Counted from the stretch's first letter, positions 31,447-40,048 are shown. The stretch is DNA of 43,472 nucleotides from Actinoplanes lutulentus (GCF_003259845.1 NZ_QLMJ01000034.1:1-43472), one strand, 5' to 3'. Made by a program: numbers and translations. The notes: generated by a model not told the origin, from the letters alone.

Positions 31447-34167
31447 ATGGGGACAAGCGTCGCGAAGGAGCTGTTCGGACGCGAGGAGGAACTGGCGCAT
31501 CTGCGCCTTTTCCTGGAGTCGATACGCCGCGACGGTGGTGTCCGCATGGTCCGCGGCGAGCCCGGCGTCGGTAAATCAGCCCTGCTGGACGCGGCGGCGG
31601 ATCTGGCCGTCGCCGAAGGTGTGCGGGTGTTGCGCGCGAACGGCGCCGAGTTCGAGGCGGATGTCAGCTACTCACTGCTCAACCAGCTGCTGCTGCCGTT
31701 GTTCACGGACGTGCAGCGACTGCCGCCGGCACTGCGCGACGCCCTCATCGTCGCCCTCGGTTTCGGCCCCGGCCCGGCGCCCGCCGCCCTGCTCGTGTGC
31801 AATGCCACTCTGCTGTTGCTCACCACCGCCGCCAGGACGAAGCCCACCCTGCTCGTCGTCGACGACGTCCAGTGGATCGACCGGCCCAGTGCCGTCGTTC
31901 TCGGCTTCGTCGCTCGGCGCGTACCGGGAACGCCCGTCGGCGTCATCGCCGCCTCCCGCACCGGCACGGAGAGTTTCCTCGACCGCCACGGTCTGGCCGA
32001 GGTCACTGTCGAACCCCTGAGCGACGAGGCCGCCGCCCGGCTCGTGGACGCACGCTTCCCCGCCATGATCGGGCGCAGGCGGCAGCGCCTGCTCGAGCTC
32101 GCCCAGGGCAACCCACTGGCGTTGGTGGAACTGCCGGACAGCCTCACCGACTCCGCCCAGCCGACCGACGTGGTGCCGCTCAGCGATCGGCTGCAGGCGA
32201 TATTCGCCACCCGCCTCGCCGATCTGGCCGAGCCCACCCGCCTGATGCTGCTGCTCGCCACGTTCGAAGGAAGCGGTGACCTGCGCACCCTGCGTGGCAT
32301 GACCGATCTGGCCCACCTGGCCCCGGCCGAACGAGCCCAGCTCGTACGCGTCGACGACGCCGACGGGCGCATCGTCTTCCGCCACCCGCTGATCCAGTCG
32401 GCGATCGTCGCGATGTCCACCCACGAGGAGCGGCGGCTGGCCCATCAGGCCATCGCCGCCGCGCTGCCGGGCGATCCGGAACGCCGCGCCTGGCACCTCG
32501 TGGCGGCCACCGCCGGCCCCGACGAGGCCGTCGCCCTGCAGCTCGAAGAGGCCGCGCACGTGGTGTTGCGCCGCGGCGACGCCCTGGCCGCCGTCGCCGC
32601 GCTCGTACGTGCCGCCGAGATGAGCGGCACGCCCGAGGACACCGCGCGGCGGCTGGCGCAGGCCGCTTACACCGGAGTGGAAGCCGGCGTGGCCGGCGAC
32701 GCCACCACGTTGCTGGCCGATGCGCGGGGGATGAGCCAGGACCCGGCCGGAGCGCTGCTCGCCGCCAACGCGGCCGCGCTGCTGATGATCAACGGTGACG
32801 GCGACGTGCCCACCGCCCACCGACTGCTCGCCGGCGCCATCGAGGTGGGCGCACACGGCTGGCACGCCGACAACCCGGCCCTCGACGAGGCCATGCACAC
32901 CCTGCTGCTGTTGTCCTGGTTCGCCGGCAGCGCGGACCACTGGGCCGTCTTCCACCGGAACCTGGCCCGGCTCACCCCGGCGCCGCCCGACATCCTGTCG
33001 GTCATGAGCCGGACCTTCCCCGACCCGGTACGCACCGGAGCCGCGGCCCAACCCGACCTCGAGGCGCTGATCGCCGCCCTGCCCGACGAAAAAGACCTGA
33101 CGCGGATCGTGCGGACGGGCACCGCCGCGGCGCAGCTCAACCGGCTGGGCGAGATCCGGGAGCATTCCTGGCGGCTCGTGCGTCAGGGACGCGAAGGCGG
33201 CGCGCCCCAATGGCAGCTGAGCGGGCTGATGCACCTGTGCGAGGACGACTACCTCACCGGACGCTGGGACGAGGTCGAAGAACTAGCCGGTGAAGGCGAG
33301 CGGGTCGCCGCCGCCAGTGGGCTTCCCTTTCTGCGGTGGTACTTCCTGCTCAACCAGGCCGTCATCGCGGCCGGCCGGGGCCGGTTCAGCGAGGCGTACG
33401 ATCTGGCCGACGAGATCACCCGCTGGGCGACACCGCGCGGCGTCGCGAGTTGGCTGTCCATCGCGAACCTTCCCCGCACGCTGGCCGCCATGGCCGAGGG
33501 CGACTTCGAGGCCGCCTACCGGTACGCGACGGCCATCAGCCCGGCCGGGGTGCTGGCGCCGTATGTGCCGATTGCCACGTGGGTGATGGCGGATCTGGTC
33601 GAAGCCGCCCTGCGTACCGGCCGTACGGCCGAGGCCCGGGCTCACGCCGAGGCCATGCGCGCGGCGGACGTGGCTGCCTTGTCCACCCGGATGCGGTTGG
33701 TTCAGCACGGCGTCGACGCGCTCGTGCTCGGCGACGAGGCCGGCGACCGGCTCGAGCAGACGCTGACCGACAGCGCCTCCGAACGGTGGCTGTTCGAGTC
33801 CTCACGCATACGGCTGGCGTTCGCTGAGAAGTTGCGCCGGGGCAAAGAACTCGACCGCGCCCGTACCCATCTGCTCGCCGCCCGTACCGGTTTCGCCGCG
33901 ATGGGGGCCGAACCGTGGCTGGCCCGCACCATTGGTGAACTGCGCGCCACCGGTGACCGGTCTGCTGTCACCGAGCAACCGCCGCCCGCCCTCACCGCCC
34001 AGGAACTCGAGATCGCCGGCCTGGCCGCCGCCGGCCTGACCAACAAACAGATCGCGGAGCGCCTCCATCTGTCCCACCGCACGGTGGGTGCCCATCTTTA
34101 CCGCGTCTTCCCCAAACTGGGCGTCTCGTCACGTGCCGGGCTGAGGGACGCCCTCAACGAGGCCTGA
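31447..34167 (+). CDS. LAL-family LuxR regulator with AAA/NTPase domain
   Basis: 906 residues. The N-terminal NTPase carries Walker A GEPGVGKS (about 37-44) and Walker B TLLVVDDVQWID. A long helical sensor region follows. The C-terminal LuxR HTH reads LTAQELEIAGLAAAGLTNKQ then LHLSHRTVGAHLYRVFPKLG. An ATG 12 codons upstream lies in the -35 box, so 31447 is the better start; no Shine-Dalgarno precedes it and a leaderless mRNA is likely. The dyad in its promoter suggests auto- or cross-repression. The downstream gene is convergent, so its targets are not obvious from layout. Confidence 0.92.
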   Translation: MGTSVAKELFGREEELAHLRLFLESIRRDGGVRMVRGEPGVGKSALLDAAADLAVAEGVRVLRANGAEFEADVSYSLLNQLLLPLFTDVQRLPPALRDALIVALGFGPGPAPAALLVCNATLLLLTTAARTKPTLLVVDDVQWIDRPSAVVLGFVARRVPGTPVGVIAASRTGTESFLDRHGLAEVTVEPLSDEAAARLVDARFPAMIGRRRQRLLELAQGNPLALVELPDSLTDSAQPTDVVPLSDRLQAIFATRLADLAEPTRLMLLLATFEGSGDLRTLRGMTDLAHLAPAERAQLVRVDDADGRIVFRHPLIQSAIVAMSTHEERRLAHQAIAAALPGDPERRAWHLVAATAGPDEAVALQLEEAAHVVLRRGDALAAVAALVRAAEMSGTPEDTARRLAQAAYTGVEAGVAGDATTLLADARGMSQDPAGALLAANAAALLMINGDGDVPTAHRLLAGAIEVGAHGWHADNPALDEAMHTLLLLSWFAGSADHWAVFHRNLARLTPAPPDILSVMSRTFPDPVRTGAAAQPDLEALIAALPDEKDLTRIVRTGTAAAQLNRLGEIREHSWRLVRQGREGGAPQWQLSGLMHLCEDDYLTGRWDEVEELAGEGERVAAASGLPFLRWYFLLNQAVIAAGRGRFSEAYDLADEITRWATPRGVASWLSIANLPRTLAAMAEGDFEAAYRYATAISPAGVLAPYVPIATWVMADLVEAALRTGRTAEARAHAEAMRAADVAALSTRMRLVQHGVDALVLGDEAGDRLEQTLTDSASERWLFESSRIRLAFAEKLRRGKELDRARTHLLAARTGFAAMGAEPWLARTIGELRATGDRSAVTEQPPPALTAQELEIAGLAAAGLTNKQIAERLHLSHRTVGAHLYRVFPKLGVSSRAGLRDALNEA

Positions 34168-34171
34168 GCCC

Positions 34172-34184
34172 GCCGCTTCGCGGC
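34172..34184. terminator. Small hairpin between convergent genes
   Basis: GCCGC-TTC-GCGGC forms a 5-bp stem in the 26-base space between the LAL regulator and methyltransferase stops. It is weak, and its position is the main support. Confidence 0.35.
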
Positions 34185-34193
34185 ACGGATCTC

Positions 34194-34715
34194 TCACGCG
34201 GGAGTCCACGAGCGCGGGCGCCTGCCTGTCACGGTTGTGCGGGCGCCGGTCAGAGCCGTGGTGACGTGCGAGAAACGCGCTTCGCGGAGGGTGCTCGCCG
34301 TTCTGGTGGTGATCGCTTCCACCGCCACCCGGGTCGGACGTTCGGCGAAGATGTGGAAGACACCACCAGGCACGAGCAGCCGGCCGATCCGGTCGAGCAG
34401 CCCGGGCGGCGTACCCATCCAGAACAGACTTACATTGACCGCGAACACCGTGTCGAAGGAGCCGTCTGCGAGGTCCGCCGCTGTGATGTCGAGTTGCCGG
34501 ACCTCGGCGCGGCCGGCCCGGATGTGAGCGGCGTTGCGCTGTCGAGCCAGCCGTACCGCGCCGGCCGCTCGGTCGATGGCAAGCAGGTGACCGGTGGTGA
34601 GGCGTTCGGCGACCCGGGCGGCAGTGGCGCCGCTGCCGCAACCGATCTCCAGCAGCCGGTCGGTGGGCCCGACGGTGAGAGTGACCGTCCGAGTCAGCAG
34701 TGCGTTCGTACCCAT
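34194..34715 (-). CDS. Class I SAM-dependent methyltransferase
   Basis: 173 residues. SAM motif I is RLLEIGCGSGATAARVAERL (about 20-39), followed by LLAIDRAAGAVRLARQRNAA and a motif with SFDTVFAVNVSLFW. LVPGGVFHIFAE closes the core. AAGGA seven bases before the ATG at 34715 supports the start. It is slightly short for the family but complete through the core. The substrate is unknown. The gene is convergent with the LAL regulator and downstream of a monooxygenase remnant. Confidence 0.85.
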   Translation of the reverse strand: MGTNALLTRTVTLTVGPTDRLLEIGCGSGATAARVAERLTTGHLLAIDRAAGAVRLARQRNAAHIRAGRAEVRQLDITAADLADGSFDTVFAVNVSLFWMGTPPGLLDRIGRLLVPGGVFHIFAERPTRVAVEAITTRTASTLREARFSHVTTALTGARTTVTGRRPRSWTPA

Positions 34716-34804
34716 GGAATTCCTTCGTGAAAGCTGGCCGCGCCCGCCAGTCTGGCGGGAGTTCGGCGACGCGGCCAGTGATCTGCCGGAGTCGGCGGGC
34801 CTGT

Positions 34805-35164
34805 TCAGGCGGCCGCCGGCGTCGTGCGTCCCATGAGCTCATCGACGGTCGCGGTGCCGAGCTCGGCCTGAACGGCCGGGCGCACGACGGTTCCGTACAG
34901 CTCGATCGTCTTGAGGACCTCTCGTTGCGGTACGGCGCCGGTGTCGATGTGAATGTAGGAGCGCACCTGACCCCAGTGCTCATGCATGAGCAGGATGCGC
35001 TCGATGATCTCGTCGGGTGAGCCGATCAGTAGCCCGCCCTGTGCTCCGCTGTCCTGGTCGTAACGGTCGCGGGTGGGTGGCAGGAAGCCGCGCTGCTTAC
35101 CGACGACCTTCATGAACTGGTGCCAGTGCGGCCAGAAGGTGTCGCGGGCCGCCGGATACCGCGT
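34805..35164 (-). pseudogene. 3' remnant of a luciferase-like monooxygenase
   Basis: From about 35164 the minus frame reads YPAARDTFWPHWHQFMKVVG, then GGLLIGSPDEIIERILLMHE and VRSYIHIDTGAVPQREVLKT. This is the C-terminal third of a bacterial-luciferase-like (LLM) flavin or F420 enzyme, including the GSPDEIxExI helix. The first two thirds with the cofactor site are missing. The upstream 40 codons of the frame are not homologous. It is 89 bp upstream of the methyltransferase. Confidence 0.65.
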
Positions 35165-35181
35165 GCTCGCGGCAGGTTCAG

Positions 35182-35235
35182 GAGGAGACCTCCAGCGAGC
35201 ACCTGCGCGACGCGTTGCCGGGGGCTCGTCTCGTG
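35182..35235 (+). other. Possible scrap of an NAD(P)-binding oxidoreductase
   Basis: A short plus frame reads EETSSEHLRDALPGARLV, like the SSEHL-xxLPGARVV helix-strand in NADPH-dependent F420 reductases. The match is brief and ends in noise, so it is only a weak suggestion of further gene decay beside the monooxygenase remnant. Confidence 0.2.
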
Positions 35236-35333
35236 GAGGGACGGGCGGGTGCTGGAGCCGGGAGGGCCAATCTTCGGGGATTGTCCTCACCGCCGAGGCG
35301 CTCGCGGCGCGTGTCCGGCGTGCGGAGCGGCTG

Positions 35334-35876
35334 CTAACGCGGTGCGGAGTCCAGCGCGGGGTCGGCCAGCGCGTCCATCACGGCCAGGCAGGGATCGAGA
35401 GCGGGTTGATCGTTGTGGAGGGAGGTGGCGAGCTGCGCGGCGTTGTCGACGAACACCCGGCGCAGCGGAGCAGGAACGTTGCCGAACACCGCGTCCTCGG
35501 CCGCCCGGACCTTGGCCTCCAGCTCCGTCAGCTTCGTCGCGCCGCTCGCGGTGATCGCGATGCGCCGGACGCGACGATCGGCCGGGTCGGTCCTCCGCTC
35601 CACCAGGCCCGCCCCCTCAAGCGCGTCGATGACATAGGGCATGACGGTCTTGTCGATCTGAAGGTGCTTGGCGAGCCCGCTCTGGGTGGGCGGGTCGTTG
35701 TGCCCGACGACGGAGAGGATCTGATACCCGCGGGTCCCGTGCGGCATCCCCTGGACGGCCTGCTCGACCCGCTCGTGCCAGCTGCGCAGGATGACGCCGA
35801 GATGCCAGCCCAGGTCGGAGCCGGGGATGCCCACCGTGGGGGAGTTCCTGCCCGCATCCGAGTCGCGCACGCCCAT
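35334..35876 (-). CDS. MarR-family regulator
   Basis: 180 residues. The winged HTH reads PPTQSGLAKHLQIDKTVMPY and VIDALEGAGLVERRTDPADR then RVRRIAIT, the typical MarR recognition helix and DxRxRR-type wing. Flanking helices build the dimer. No cysteine lies in the sensor region, so it likely senses a small phenolic or other ligand. The start at 35876 has no obvious Shine-Dalgarno; a 14-bp palindrome at 35905-35918 lies just upstream. It follows the alpha/beta hydrolase gene on the same strand, separated by a strong hairpin. Confidence 0.88.
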   Translation of the reverse strand: MGVRDSDAGRNSPTVGIPGSDLGWHLGVILRSWHERVEQAVQGMPHGTRGYQILSVVGHNDPPTQSGLAKHLQIDKTVMPYVIDALEGAGLVERRTDPADRRVRRIAITASGATKLTELEAKVRAAEDAVFGNVPAPLRRVFVDNAAQLATSLHNDQPALDPCLAVMDALADPALDSAPR

Positions 35877-35904
35877 CGGGCAAGGGTACGCCGACCCGAT
35901 GTCA

Positions 35905-35918
35905 CCGAGCGCGCTCGG
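35905..35918. promoter_or_regulatory. 14-bp palindrome upstream of a MarR gene
   Basis: CCGAGCGCGCTCGG is perfectly symmetric and 29 bases before the MarR start, so it may be an autoregulatory operator. GC-only symmetry like this is common by chance here. Confidence 0.3.
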
Positions 35919-35931
35919 CGACCGCGTCGCC

Positions 35932-35966
35932 CGCGGGCCGGCACACCTGAGGTGAGCCGGCCCGCG
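35932..35966 (-). terminator. Long hairpin between the hydrolase and MarR genes
   Basis: CGCGGGCCGGC and GCCGGCCCGCG form an 11-bp stem that continues, after one A-A mismatch, into CACCT/AGGTG. It is 14 bases after the hydrolase stop (minus strand), so it should end that transcript before the MarR gene. Confidence 0.75.
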
Positions 35967-35980
35967 TGGGATCAGCGGGG

Positions 35981-36679
35981 TCAGGCGGCCTTCTGCGCGG
36001 CTGTGGCGATGACGTCGGCGACGGTGTCGGCCTGGGTCATGAACAGGGCGTGGCTACCGGGCACGTTGGTGATGTCGGCGCCGATGCGCTTGGCCATGTG
36101 CTGCAGCATGGCCTGGTCGAAGGCCTTGTCCTCGGTGGCGATGACGGCCCAGGTGGGCTTGTCGTGCCAGGCGGCGTTCTTGACCGCGGTGCCGAAGACG
36201 GACATGTTGATCGGTACCTGGGAGTCGCGCAGGAACGCGGCGTCGGCGGTGCTGGCGTCGGCGGCGAACCCGGCCTGGAACTTGTCGCGGTTGATGAACC
36301 CGTAACCGTCCTCGGCCACGTCGATGACGAAGTCGGGGGTGGCGGCGAAGCCTTCGTACTGCTGGGCGGTGGTCTCGCCGGCGTCGGGGGCGAGGGCGGA
36401 GACGTACACCAGCCCGGCGACGCGAGGGTGGGTGCCGGCTTCGGTGATGACGGTGCCGCCCCAGGAGTGTCCGACCAGGATGGCCGGGCCGTCCTGCTGG
36501 TCGAGGATGCGGGTGGTCGCGGCGACGTCGGCTTCCAGGGAGGTGAGCGGGTTCTGCACGATCGAGACCCGGAAGCCGCGTGCGGTCAGCCTTTCCCACA
36601 CGCCGCGCCAGCCGGAGCCGTCGGCGAACGCGCCGTGGACCAGGACGATGTTCTTGATCTCTGAACCGGTGGTGCTCAT
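35981..36679 (-). CDS. Small alpha/beta hydrolase
   Basis: 232 residues. VLVHGAFADGSGWRGVWERL is the oxyanion block, GHSWGG contains the nucleophile Ser (about residue 72), and GSHALFMTQADTVADVI carries the catalytic His. This matches the short EstC/salicylate-esterase-like family. AAAGGGCG six bases before the ATG at 36679 supports the start. A paralogue with the same opening motif begins at the right edge (43394). No signal peptide is present, so it is cytoplasmic. About 270 bases separate it from the upstream MarR gene, with no further gene seen there. Confidence 0.88.
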   Translation of the reverse strand: MSTTGSEIKNIVLVHGAFADGSGWRGVWERLTARGFRVSIVQNPLTSLEADVAATTRILDQQDGPAILVGHSWGGTVITEAGTHPRVAGLVYVSALAPDAGETTAQQYEGFAATPDFVIDVAEDGYGFINRDKFQAGFAADASTADAAFLRDSQVPINMSVFGTAVKNAAWHDKPTWAVIATEDKAFDQAMLQHMAKRIGADITNVPGSHALFMTQADTVADVIATAAQKAA

Positions 36680-36952
36680 CAGGCACGCCCTTTCGGTGCC
36701 GCGCCGGTGTTACCCGGAGCGGGTCGATGGAGTTGTCGGGCCGGAACCCTCTCCTGGCGGATCGGTGTCCCGGCTGACTCCAGGCTGCTCCCTGACGACG
36801 CGGTGGGAATCAGTCATTCGTCAGTCGATGCGGCGTGCTGCGGGCCACCGGCGGGACCCGCGCGGCCCGGGCCGGCTCGCGCCGCGGCGGCCCTGAATCC
36901 GGAGAAGAGCCGCCGGCGTCATGCCGTACCTAGGTCATTTGACGGATGAGTG

Positions 36953-37465
36953 TCACTCCGTGGGGCGCAGTGACTTGCGGATCGTCGGCGCCAGCGGCAG
37001 GTCCGTCATGCTGAGCGCGGCGACGATGCGGTCGGCCGCTTTCTGGAGCTCGTGGAGGGCGGTGGCGTCGAGGCCGTCGAAGACGAGCTTGCGTACGGTC
37101 GCCACGTGGCCCGGCGCGGCCGAGGTGACCTGGTGCTGGCCCTGCTCGGTCAGCACGGCGTTGGTGCAGCGGGCGTCGTCGGGGTCAGGGCGGCGCAGCA
37201 CCAGGCCGCGCTTCTCCAGACGGGCGACCATGTGCGAGACGCGCGACAACTCGATGCCGATGAGGGCCGCGAGGTCGCTGAGCCGAAGCGTGTGGTCGGG
37301 GTGCTCGTAGAGGCCGGCCAGGGCGAGGTACTCCAGGTGGCTGAACCCGGCATCGCGCTGCAACTGGACATCCAGCGCCGCGGGGAGCACGACGACGGCC
37401 GCATGCAGCGCGCGCCACGCGCGCATCTCGTCCGGGGTCAGCCAGATCGGCTCATCGGTCGTCAT
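36953..37465 (-). CDS. MarR-family regulator divergent from an FMN reductase
   Basis: 170 residues. The HTH and wing read LRLSDLAALIGIELSRVSHM then VARLEKRGLVLRRPDPDDAR, canonical for MarR. N-terminal helices (WRALHAAVVVLPAALDVQLQ) form the dimer interface. There is no cysteine sensor at the N-terminus. It is divergent from the FMN-reductase gene, and two near-identical dyads fill the space between, so it almost certainly represses both. The start at 37465 puts the first operator 19 bases upstream. Confidence 0.9.
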   Translation of the reverse strand: MTTDEPIWLTPDEMRAWRALHAAVVVLPAALDVQLQRDAGFSHLEYLALAGLYEHPDHTLRLSDLAALIGIELSRVSHMVARLEKRGLVLRRPDPDDARCTNAVLTEQGQHQVTSAAPGHVATVRKLVFDGLDATALHELQKAADRIVAALSMTDLPLAPTIRKSLRPTE

Positions 37466-37483
37466 CGCGTCGAGTCTAGCGTC

Positions 37484-37535
37484 ACATGAAGATTCACGTA
37501 TCTGCCTGCTACGTTAATGCATGAAAATTCATGCA
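37484..37535. promoter_or_regulatory. Two MarR operators in the divergent promoter
   Basis: ACATGAAGATTCACGT (37484-37499) and GCATGAAAATTCATGC (37519-37534) share the pattern CATGAA-R-ATTCAYG. The second is a perfect dyad when extended to TGCATGAA-AA-TTCATGCA (37518-37535). Their centres are 35 bp apart. One is next to the MarR start and the other next to the FMN-reductase ribosome site, so one protein can control both directions. Confidence 0.8.
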
Positions 37536-37551
37536 AACGAAGGAGCAGGTC

Positions 37552-38142
37552 ATGTCCGCCCTGAAGATTGCCGTGGTCCTCGGCAGCACTCGCCCCGGCC
37601 GCAAAGGCGCCGTCGTCGCCGACTGGGTGCTCGCCCAGAGCGCCGGGCGCACCGCCGCCCGGTACGAGCTGCTCGACCTCGCCGACTACCCGCTACCGCA
37701 CCTGGACGAGCCGGTCGGGGCGAAGGTCGGGCCCGACCTCTACTCCAAGGACCACACCAAGGCGTGGGCCGGGAAGGTCGCCGAGTACGACGGCTTCGTG
37801 TTCGTCACCCCGGAGTACAACCACTCCACCTCCGGGGTCCTCAAGAACGCGATCGACTTCCTCTACCAGGAGTGGACGAACAAGGCTGCCGGGCTGGTCA
37901 GCTACGGCGCGGTGGGCGGGGCCCGGGCCATCGAGCACCTGCGCGGGGTGCTGAGCGAGCTGCAGATGGCGCACGTGCAGCAGCAGTTGAGCTTCTCCCT
38001 GTACACCGACTTCGAAAACTTCTCCGATTTCGCGCCGGCTGAGATGCACGCCGGTGCGGCCCAGGTGATGTTCGACCAGCTCGAGAGCTGGGCCGGCGCG
38101 CTGCGCGACGTACGGGAATCGGCCCTTGCCCCGGCCGCCTGA
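37552..38142 (+). CDS. NADPH-dependent FMN reductase
   Basis: 196 residues from the ATG at 37552, which has AAGGAG six bases upstream. The flavodoxin-like fold shows the phosphate loop GSTRPGRKG near the start and FVTPEYNHSTSGVLKNAIDF (the conserved PEYN flavin-binding loop). Such enzymes reduce FMN, quinones or azo/nitro compounds with NADPH in the cytoplasm. The divergent MarR gene and the paired operators indicate inducible expression by a substrate-like ligand. A shorter in-frame ATG is not needed. Confidence 0.9.
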   Translation: MSALKIAVVLGSTRPGRKGAVVADWVLAQSAGRTAARYELLDLADYPLPHLDEPVGAKVGPDLYSKDHTKAWAGKVAEYDGFVFVTPEYNHSTSGVLKNAIDFLYQEWTNKAAGLVSYGAVGGARAIEHLRGVLSELQMAHVQQQLSFSLYTDFENFSDFAPAEMHAGAAQVMFDQLESWAGALRDVRESALAPAA

Positions 38143-38279
38143 TCGGGCGACGCGGCGGTCCTGAACCTTGTGGTCCCAGCGGCGTCTGCATCAGCAGAGC
38201 CGCGGGGCGACGGGCGACTGACCGTTGCCGGGCCGGCCGAGTGCAATGCGCGTCGACAACAACCAAGGTGGTGAGTGGC

Positions 38280-38819
38280 ATGGCCCAGCAGGTGCCTGTG
38301 CCGGACAAGGACGACCCGATCTGGACGGCCGCGAGAGGTTTCGTGGTGCGCAAGGACGAGGGGCCGCTGAAGTTCGTCAACGGCGGGAACGAGCGCGTCA
38401 AGGTCAAGGTGACCAGCGAGCAGACCGATGGCCGGCTCGCCCTCCTGGGAATCGACGTGACGCCCGGGTTCGGCAACAACGCGCACGCGCACGGGAATGA
38501 GGACGAGGCCTTCTACATCGCCTCCGGCGACTTCCGTTTCATCAACGGATCCACGACCTTCGACGCCGGTGCGGGCGACTTCGTGTACATCCCCCGAGGT
38601 ACCCGTCACGGGTTCAAGAACATCGGCTCGGAGATGGGCACGTTGATGGTCTTCTACACGCCGGCCGGGGCCGAGCAGTTCTTCCTCGATTACGGCGACG
38701 ATCCCGACCCGGCCGGCGCCGCGCCGCCGGAATGGACGCCGGAGCGGCTCGCGGCGATGGGGGAGGCCTTGGAGGCCCACCGGATAATCATGTTGCAGAA
38801 GAACGACGATTGGACCTGA
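38280..38819 (+). CDS. Cupin-domain protein
   Basis: 179 residues. The cupin motif 1 reads NNAHAHGNEDEAFYIASGDF (His, His, Glu metal ligands) and motif 2 GAGDFVYIPRGTRHGFKNIG. The barrel occupies about residues 45-130; a C-terminal helical tail follows. Quercetinase-like or isomerase-like cupins use a metal at this site, but the reaction here is unknown. The ATG at 38280 follows AAGGTGG. It ends 50 bp before the next hydrolase gene in the same direction, which could be co-transcribed. Confidence 0.85.
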   Translation: MAQQVPVPDKDDPIWTAARGFVVRKDEGPLKFVNGGNERVKVKVTSEQTDGRLALLGIDVTPGFGNNAHAHGNEDEAFYIASGDFRFINGSTTFDAGAGDFVYIPRGTRHGFKNIGSEMGTLMVFYTPAGAEQFFLDYGDDPDPAGAAPPEWTPERLAAMGEALEAHRIIMLQKNDDWT

Positions 38820-38869
38820 TCGAGACGACGGCGTCCGGCTGCTCACCCTGGGCGGCCGGTTCGCGTTCG

Positions 38870-39715
38870 ATGAGAATCCTCGACGAAACCCAGGCCTTCG
38901 CGGCGGCCACGCGAGCGGCGCGGGCGGTCATCGAAACCGAGACACCCGAAGCCGGAATTCGACCGCAGTCACGCAGCCGGCTGCTCAGCCACGGAGCGCG
39001 GACCTCACGGGCGGTGCTGCTGTTGCATGGGTACACCCGTGGGCCCGAACAGATGGATGACCTGGCCCGCGACTTCTACGAGCGCGGCTACAACGTGTGG
39101 ATCCCGCGAGGGCCGGGCCACGGCACGACCGACCCGCACGCTCACCGCCGGATCACGGCGGAAGAACTCATCGCGTACGCGGCCGAGGCGCTGGACGTGG
39201 TGACCGGGCTCGGCGACGAGCCCGGTGTCGTCGGCATCTCGGCCGGGGCGATCCTGGCCACCTGGCTGGCCCAGCAGCGTGGCGATGCCGTACGCCGTCT
39301 GCTGTTGCTCTCGCCGTTCTTCGCCCCGGCCCGGCGGCAGGCTCCCGCTTCAGTGGTGCGCCTACTCGTTCTTCTGTACGGGCGTGGCCTGCTTCCCGAC
39401 CGTGTCACCTCGCGCGGGTATTCGCTCGCCACGGTCAGCCGGTACCTGGCCATCGCGCGTGACCTGCCGTCGCCCCGGCGGTCCGGCCTGCGCTCGATCG
39501 CCGTGGCGATCAGCTCGCTGGATGACGTCGTCGACACGGTCGCGGCGACTGCCGTTCCGGGTCGGATCAGCGAAGCCGCGGGCATCCCGTTACACATCCG
39601 CGTGCTTCCGGCGTCACTCGGTCTCGGCCACGACACCCTTGCCCTCGCCGGGCGGCCGGACGCCGACGAGCTCCGGGAGCAGTACATCCACCTGTACGAG
39701 GGCGATCTGCCGTAG
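38870..39715 (+). CDS. Alpha/beta hydrolase, carboxylesterase-like
   Basis: 281 residues from the ATG at 38870. The oxyanion block is AVLLLHGYTRGPEQMDDLAR, and the nucleophile is Ser in GVVGISAGAILATWLAQQ. LHIRVLPASLGLGHDTLAL holds the late His. Cytoplasmic by lack of a signal peptide. The longer open frame overlaps the cupin gene and is not used. It has no strong ribosome site. The substrate is unknown; the sequence resembles lysophospholipase/esterase-type hydrolases. Confidence 0.8.
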   Translation: MRILDETQAFAAATRAARAVIETETPEAGIRPQSRSRLLSHGARTSRAVLLLHGYTRGPEQMDDLARDFYERGYNVWIPRGPGHGTTDPHAHRRITAEELIAYAAEALDVVTGLGDEPGVVGISAGAILATWLAQQRGDAVRRLLLLSPFFAPARRQAPASVVRLLVLLYGRGLLPDRVTSRGYSLATVSRYLAIARDLPSPRRSGLRSIAVAISSLDDVVDTVAATAVPGRISEAAGIPLHIRVLPASLGLGHDTLALAGRPDADELREQYIHLYEGDLP

Positions 39716-39724
39716 GAGGTGTGC

Positions 39725-40048
39725 TTACGGCAGCGTCTGCAGCCTGCGGACGGATGCTTGAGCAAGGTCGACCCGGACGTCGTTGCTGTGGTCCAGCATC
39801 GGGGTGGCTTCTTCGACGAACTTGGCGCGGGCGGCGAGAGCTGCGTCTTTATAAGGTCGCCCTTCAGCGTTGACGACCCGCCACCAGGGGATGTCGTGCC
39901 CACCGTTGTGCAGGATTCGCCCGACCATGCGGGCTCCGGTGCCGGTCGTCCGTGCGATGTCACCGTAGGTCATCACTCGTCCGCCCGGAATGGACCGCAC
40001 GACCTCCAGGACCCGTTCTCGTACAGTTTCATGAGCTTCGCTCCGCAT
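39725..40048 (-). CDS. Alkyltransferase-like (ATL) DNA repair protein
   Basis: 107 residues of the MGMT DNA-binding domain: VLEVVRSIPGGRVMTYGDIA and ARMVGRILHNGGHDIPWWRV. True O6-alkylguanine transferases have PCHRV; here the position reads P54-W-W-R-V, with Trp55 in place of the alkyl-accepting Cys. So it is an ATL protein, which binds O6-alkylguanine and hands it to nucleotide-excision repair rather than repairing it directly. Its small size fits. It is convergent with the hydrolase gene, ending 9 bases from it. Confidence 0.9.
   Translation of the reverse strand: MRSEAHETVRERVLEVVRSIPGGRVMTYGDIARTTGTGARMVGRILHNGGHDIPWWRVVNAEGRPYKDAALAARAKFVEEATPMLDHSNDVRVDLAQASVRRLQTLP

Noticed and set aside
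31672..33234. A 520-codon open frame on the minus strand
   Set aside because: It is antisense to the second LAL regulator and Gly/Arg/Gln-rich, a shadow.
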